Source of the DNA: Ruminococcus flavefaciens
Lineage (GTDB): Bacteria > Bacillota > Clostridia > Oscillospirales > Ruminococcaceae
Direction: 5' to 3'
Assembly (NCBI GenBank): GCA_002371825.1
Contig: DFHF01000045.1
Span: 13,747 to 77,746 of the forward strand
DNA length: 64,000 nt
Position numbers and translations under genes: made by a program. This document shows positions 60,762-64,000 of this stretch, in pieces. The notes beneath the pieces were generated by a model that was not told where the DNA came from, did no database searches, and saw only the letters and a program-made list of their open reading frames with translations. How positions within the stretch are numbered: position 1 is the first letter of the stretch; each line of letters begins with the position of its first letter.

Positions 60762-60809
60762 GTTAGATGTCACTAACTATATTATATCACAGTATTTCAC
60801 GTTTTGCAA
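60762..60809 (-). promoter_or_regulatory. GNAT operon promoter with palindromic operator
   Basis: On the minus strand TTGCAA (60804-60809) and TATAAT (60781-60786) are spaced 17 bp. Immediately downstream is GTTAG-N6-CTAAC (60762-60777), placed to block RNA polymerase, as for TetR/MarR-type operators. No regulator gene is adjacent. Confidence 0.65.
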
Positions 60810-60852
60810 GATACTTCGTTATTTTGATCCTTATTTTTTTGCCCGTTTTGAC

Positions 60853-60881
60853 TTGATGAAATGGAAGGATTATGGTATAAT
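60853..60881 (+). promoter_or_regulatory. promoter of DUF600-like gene, first copy of a duplicated promoter
   Basis: TTGATG (60853-60858) and TATAAT (60876-60881) are spaced 17 bp. The surrounding 45 bp recur almost unchanged at 61487-61533. Confidence 0.7.
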
Positions 60882-60958
60882 GGAATGGTACATATCAAGT
60901 TGCTGGTGAATTTACATCTGTTTATTTGATCAATAAAAGTATTTAAGGAGTGCTACAT

Positions 60959-61390
60959 ATGTTACAAGGATTTGAAGAGGCATTTACCGATGCACAGGCA
61001 AGTATCGTATCACTTGCATTAGAACTGTTAGAGAACGGCGAAAAAGAAGCCGATATGGTGTATATTTATATCTATCAAAACGATTCCATGAACTTTTTTA
61101 ATGCGTTCTTTGCGAAAGATAAAAAGGTCGTTCTTCTGCATCATTGGTTTGATTACGAACAAATCAAAGAGTTTTTTGGTTGTGCGAAGGAAGATATGGA
61201 ACATATCACGGAAGTGTGTGACAAATATGACGGCAAATGTCCTGCCGAATTCAGATTAAGCTACAATGTTAACACAAAAGCATTTGATGCTAAATACAAC
61301 TATGATGATTTCGCCGGGGATGGTGATGTCAGCTTGGTGGACATTTATAAGGACTGGCAGAAGGAATGTGAAGCTGAACTGAACAGCTGA
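60959..61390 (+). CDS. DUF600/YezG-like immunity-type protein
   Basis: This 143-residue acidic protein has the YezG/DUF600-like pattern: MVYIYIYQNDSMNFFNAFF early, VVLLHHWF, and C-terminal FRLSYNVNTKAFDAKYNYDD. DUF600 proteins are immunity proteins of LXG/polymorphic toxins in Bacillus. AAGGAG sets the start at 60959. No toxin gene is next to it, so it may be an orphan immunity gene protecting against neighbours. Confidence 0.75.
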   Translation: MLQGFEEAFTDAQASIVSLALELLENGEKEADMVYIYIYQNDSMNFFNAFFAKDKKVVLLHHWFDYEQIKEFFGCAKEDMEHITEVCDKYDGKCPAEFRLSYNVNTKAFDAKYNYDDFAGDGDVSLVDIYKDWQKECEAELNS

Positions 61391-61441
61391 AAAAACATAA
61401 CCGTTCACTTGAAGTGAGCCGCTTGTTTTGCATTGCAAAAA

Positions 61442-61487
61442 CAGCGCAGTTTGCCGCAGGGCAAATATGCGCTGCTTTTTTTGTCCT
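61442..61487 (+). terminator. terminator of DUF600-like gene
   Basis: CAGCGCA-TTTGCC pairs with GGCAAA-TGCGCTG around a short loop (61442-61474), followed by seven T. Confidence 0.85.
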
Positions 61488-61494
61488 TTTTGTC

Positions 61495-61523
61495 TTGATG
61501 AAATGAGAGGATTATGGTATAAT
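61495..61523 (+). promoter_or_regulatory. promoter of second immunity-like gene, duplicate copy
   Basis: TTGATG (61495-61500) and TATAAT (61518-61523) are spaced 17 bp. Sequence and geometry match the promoter at 60853-60881. Confidence 0.7.
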
Positions 61524-61557
61524 GGTATGGTACGAAAAAGAAGGCGGTGGTTTATCT

Positions 61558-62001
61558 ATGGGGCATATGGTCAGAGCAATCATTGGAAAAACACATATCA
61601 TTCAACCGATTGTAGAAGGCTGGGTATATGCTGAGATGATATGCCTTCCTCAAGACTATGCGCTCATATTTTTGAATGACAATTTGTTTGATGATATAGA
61701 AGAACTTGTGGATATAGAGAATACCAGTAACTATCCGTATTTGAATTACCTTACGGATTCCGTTATCTGCTTCTTAAAAGAATGTTCACTCGAAGGTCAG
61801 CTTCTTTATATGGAAACAGATTACTTTGGCGGATACGGAACGCAAGCAGGTGTGATTTTTGAAAACGGTGAAATGAAAGGCGAACCTATGGACGGAGACG
61901 GAACAGTCAATCGTTTGTTAGGGCTTATAGGCGTCAGGAAGCACTTGCTAAAGGATGAATTTGACTCTTTGGAACTATATAAATATAGACGTATGGATTA
62001 A
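61558..62001 (+). CDS. hypothetical acidic protein, immunity-like by context
   Basis: This 147-residue acidic soluble protein contains ICLPQDYALIFLNDNLFDDI, then MLETDYFGGYGTQAG-like text (METDYFGGYGTQAGVIFENG) and GDGTVNRLLGLIGV. No family was recognised with confidence. Size, acidity, promoter shared with the DUF600-like gene and position suggest a second immunity protein. The start at 61558 has a weak site (AAGGCGGTGG). The upstream frame to 61522 overlaps the promoter. Confidence 0.65.
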   Translation: MGHMVRAIIGKTHIIQPIVEGWVYAEMICLPQDYALIFLNDNLFDDIEELVDIENTSNYPYLNYLTDSVICFLKECSLEGQLLYMETDYFGGYGTQAGVIFENGEMKGEPMDGDGTVNRLLGLIGVRKHLLKDEFDSLELYKYRRMD

Positions 62002-62026
62002 GTGTAAAGAACACTACCCCAAAATC

Positions 62027-62190
62027 CTTAGTAGTAACACACCCTGTGTTTACTACCATTTCTACTACTAACGATGTCCTTAGAATGCTAAGATTTGCCG
62101 CAATTTGCCGAGTTCACCGTGATTTTTGACAGAATCAATACACCCGTTCTTCAAAGTATACAAAGGCAAATCGCGGCAAAACACGGCAAA
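62027..62190. repeat. inverted repeats and phased TTTGCCG sites, possible element end
   Basis: 62027-62070 holds TAGTAGTAA...TACTACTA inverted copies around ACACACCCTGTGT. Then TTTGCCG occurs at 62094-62100 and 62104-62110 (10-bp phase), and its complement CGGCAAA at 62174-62180 and 62184-62190 (again 10-bp phase). Paired, helically phased and mutually inverted sites resemble arm-type binding sites of a tyrosine recombinase at the end of an integrative element. No integrase gene is present in the window. Confidence 0.5.
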
Positions 62191-62208
62191 ATACGGAGGT
62201 TTAGACCT

Positions 62209-62292
62209 ATGATAAAGGTTATGTTCGTCTGCCACGGCAGCCCAATCAGCGATGCCGTGTTTTCGTCGATATATCGCCGTTTTAGGCGATGA
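62209..62292 (+). pseudogene. 5' remnant of low-molecular-weight tyrosine phosphatase
   Basis: With GGAGG 9 nt upstream, this 27-codon frame reads MIKVMFVCHG, the P-loop start of LMW phosphatases, but then diverges (SPISDAVF) and loses the catalytic Arg of CxxxxxRS before a TGA. The normal protein is about 150 aa. It directly follows the phased repeats, as if an element had inserted at or recombined with the start of the gene. Confidence 0.55.
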
Positions 62293-62415
62293 ATAAAACG
62301 ATTTTTCCACAGATTTCCCACACTTGATTTGACCCGAACTTGTACATATTTTTCAACAGTATTTCCCTGTTTTAAGAGCCCGATATCATTATTTTATCAT
62401 TTTATTGATTATCAT

Positions 62416-62443
62416 AGCCTCCCTGTGGAGGCTTCTCTTTTTT
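62416..62443 (+). terminator. rho-independent terminator
   Basis: AGCCTCC (62416-62422), loop CTGT and GGAGGCT (62427-62433) are followed by TCTCTTTTTT. It closes the remnant region before the AAA gene. Confidence 0.85.
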
Positions 62444-62583
62444 AAACGCATAAACTTATCTCTTAACAGATAATAGTATTTAGTAATAATCTGTCTGATC
62501 CCTTGACATTCTCCTAAAGCCTCTATAATGTCGAAAGTTCAGATTAATTTTAAGACTTTTTTCTTCTATACCGAAAAAACGTC

Positions 62584-62612
62584 TTGACACTTGCAACTAT
62601 TTATGGTATATT
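62584..62612 (+). promoter_or_regulatory. predicted promoter of DUF4143 ATPase
   Basis: TTGACA (62584-62589) and TATATT (62607-62612) are spaced 17 bp, 20 nt before the start codon. Confidence 0.7.
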
Positions 62613-62632
62613 GATAAAAAGGAAGTGATACT

Positions 62633-63829
62633 ATGATACTCAGACCTGATTATATTAATGCAATAGAGCCGTTTATAGACTCTCCAATTGTTAAGATACT
62701 CGCCGGAGTTCGTCGCTGCGGTAAATCCACTATACTTGAAATGGTAGCTGATGAGCTCATAAAGCACGGATCTTCAAAAGAAAACATCATTGAACGCAGA
62801 TACAACGAAATCATGTATGAAGATTTTTCAGCAAAGGATATGTATTCTGACCTGAAAAATGATATATCCGGTAAAGGACGATGCTACCTGCTTCTTGATG
62901 AATTACAGGAAATTAAAGGTTGGGAGAAGGTCATTAACGACCTTCTTGAAAACAGCGATGTTGATATATATGTCACCGGTTCAAACAGCAAGCTGATGTC
63001 GAGTGAGATATCCACATACCTCACCGGAAGATATGTGACGATCCCTGTATATACTCTTTCGCTTCGTGAGTACCTGACTTTCAAGAATAAAGATGTGTCT
63101 CAGGCAAGAGACGTATTTGATGAATATGTTCAGTACGGCGGTTTTCCTATTGTTGGTATCAGCAGCTTCGATACAAAGGCTGCGTATCAGATCGTTGACG
63201 GTATATACGCATCCATCATCACAAAAGATATCTCCAAGCGTCATAAGATACGCAATAAAGAGCTGTTCGACAGAGTTGTCCGTTATGTGATTGAAAATGT
63301 TGGTATGACCTTCTCGGCAAATACAATAGTGAAGTTCCTGAAAAGTGAGAACCGCAGTCTTTCTGTTGAGACTATCTACAACTATCTGAAGTGGCTGGGG
63401 GAAGCGTTCATCATTTATCCTTGTCAGCGTTACGACCTTCAGGGTAAGGCAGTGCTCAAAACTCAGGAAAAATACTATCTTTCTGATATTTCTATCAAGT
63501 ACAGTCAGATGGGCTTCGATACAAAAATGATTTCAGCTGTATTCGAGAATATAGTGTACCTCGAAATGAAGCGCAGGGGTTATGATGTCTACATTGGCAA
63601 GAACAATACCAAAGAGATTGACTTTGTTGCCGTTCGCAGAGATGAAAGGATATATGTTCAGGTCTGCGTCCAGCTTCCCGACGGATCCGACCGTGAGACT
63701 GCAAATCTTATGGATATAAAGGATCACTACCATAAATATGTGGTCTGCCGCGATACACTCGCTTTAGGGAACGATAACGGCATTGAGATAGTCCATATCG
63801 CAGACTTTCTTATGCGTGAAAACTGGTAA
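62633..63829 (+). CDS. AAA-type ATPase with DUF4143 domain
   Basis: This 398-residue protein has Walker A AGVRRCGKSTIL at about residues 24-35, Walker B CYLLLDELQEI at about 83-93, sensor region YVTGSNSKLM, and a C-terminal DUF4143 domain containing VFENIVYLEMKRRGYDVYIG and EIDFVAVR, a PD-(D/E)xK-like nuclease core. This is the common AAA_14/DUF4143 family of bacteria and archaea, of unknown biological role. GGAAGTGAT precedes the ATG. It is followed by the deacylase gene after 12 nt. Confidence 0.92.
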   Translation: MILRPDYINAIEPFIDSPIVKILAGVRRCGKSTILEMVADELIKHGSSKENIIERRYNEIMYEDFSAKDMYSDLKNDISGKGRCYLLLDELQEIKGWEKVINDLLENSDVDIYVTGSNSKLMSSEISTYLTGRYVTIPVYTLSLREYLTFKNKDVSQARDVFDEYVQYGGFPIVGISSFDTKAAYQIVDGIYASIITKDISKRHKIRNKELFDRVVRYVIENVGMTFSANTIVKFLKSENRSLSVETIYNYLKWLGEAFIIYPCQRYDLQGKAVLKTQEKYYLSDISIKYSQMGFDTKMISAVFENIVYLEMKRRGYDVYIGKNNTKEIDFVAVRRDERIYVQVCVQLPDGSDRETANLMDIKDHYHKYVVCRDTLALGNDNGIEIVHIADFLMRENW

Positions 63830-63841
63830 AGGAGCATTAAT

Positions 63842-64000
63842 ATGAATATAGATAGCACTCTTTACAGCGGACGTCCGACAGATGAACGCTCTGACGTTGA
63901 AATGGCTATATATGATAAACTCGATGCTCTTGGTATAGAATACAAACGATCTGATCACGACCACGCAGATACTATGGAGGATTGTCTTGCTATCGAAAAG
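63842..64000 (+). CDS. prolyl-tRNA deacylase-like (YbaK/ProX) protein, 5' part
   Basis: The 53 visible codons read TLYSGRPTDERSDVEMAIYD, then KLDALGIEYKRSDHDHADTM and EDCLAIEK at the window edge. This matches the N-terminus of clostridial YbaK/ProX prolyl-tRNA editing proteins, which hydrolyse mischarged Ala- or Cys-tRNA(Pro). AAAGGAG lies 7 nt before the ATG. The gene runs out of the window, so catalytic residues cannot be checked. Confidence 0.75.
   Translation, partial: MNIDSTLYSGRPTDERSDVEMAIYDKLDALGIEYKRSDHDHADTMEDCLAIEK

Noticed and set aside
1..64000. tRNA and rRNA genes, intact IS elements
   Set aside because: None was recognised on reading the gene-free stretches; a dedicated scan would be needed to exclude a tRNA hidden in an unannotated gap.

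Overview
The window looks like chromosome of a low-GC Gram-positive anaerobe of the Ruminococcus type (Oscillospiraceae). The reasons are three secreted enzymes with type I dockerin repeats, a GH26 glycosidase and a CotH-type protein, a bifunctional AdhE, an LPXTG pilus locus with sortases, strong AAGGAGG ribosome sites and TTGACA/TATAAT promoters. This placement rests on gene content, not on a search. No rRNA, tRNA, CRISPR array or intact transposase was seen.

Layout. 1-1.8 kb: 3' end of a CotH protein, a small protein and a nitroreductase. 1.9-4.6 kb: a DUF4434/dockerin/beta-helix secreted protein and YaiI. 4.6-7.6 kb: a decayed lipoprotein-flavodoxin, an MBL-fold hydrolase, a sortase with a tiny membrane protein, and an HD hydrolase. 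7.7-10 kb: acyl-CoA synthetase plus an XRE-cupin regulator. 10.1-18 kb: a five-gene operon read leftward (SWIM protein, HEAT-like protein, MoxR AAA+ ATPase, DUF5682, VWA protein). 18-23.2 kb: PNPOx-family protein, then AraC regulator with two half-size ABC transporters behind a 16-bp perfect palindrome. 23.5-27.8 kb: adhE with a structured leader, an APH-like kinase and a formate/nitrite-type channel.

28-33 kb: a binding-protein/AraC fusion regulator and a CBM35-GH26-dockerin-esterase. 33.3-42.2 kb: a flavodoxin, then a leftward pilus operon: signal peptidase, large LPATG adhesin, LPGTG major pilin, class C sortase, LPQTG minor subunit, second sortase. Both the adhesin and the class C sortase carry an in-frame TAG codon inside otherwise intact reading frames. 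42.6-44.2 kb: tandem-flavodoxin protein behind a 7-codon leader ORF. 44.4-48.6 kb: LRR protein with a coupled 30-aa peptide gene, and a second binding-protein/AraC regulator. 48.7-51.2 kb: a dockerin protein with two metalloprotease domains.

52-56.5 kb: MarR regulator and flavodoxin; ECF sigma factor and an anti-sigma protein fused in frame to a secreted-looking protein with EF-hand/dockerin-like repeats. 56.7-60.8 kb: remnants of a hydrolase and a methyltransferase, then a leftward operon (GNAT, membrane protein, esterase, two methyltransferases). 60.8-62.3 kb: two immunity-like genes with near-identical promoters, followed by phased inverted repeats and the first codons of a low-molecular-weight phosphatase, which together resemble the end of an integrated element. 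62.6-64 kb: AAA/DUF4143 ATPase and the start of a prolyl-tRNA deacylase-like gene.

The most unusual signals are the two amber codons in one pilus operon, the MoxR/VWA/SWIM/DUF5682 operon, the anti-sigma/EF-hand fusion, and a recurring pattern of long-armed imperfect hairpins immediately 3' of genes.
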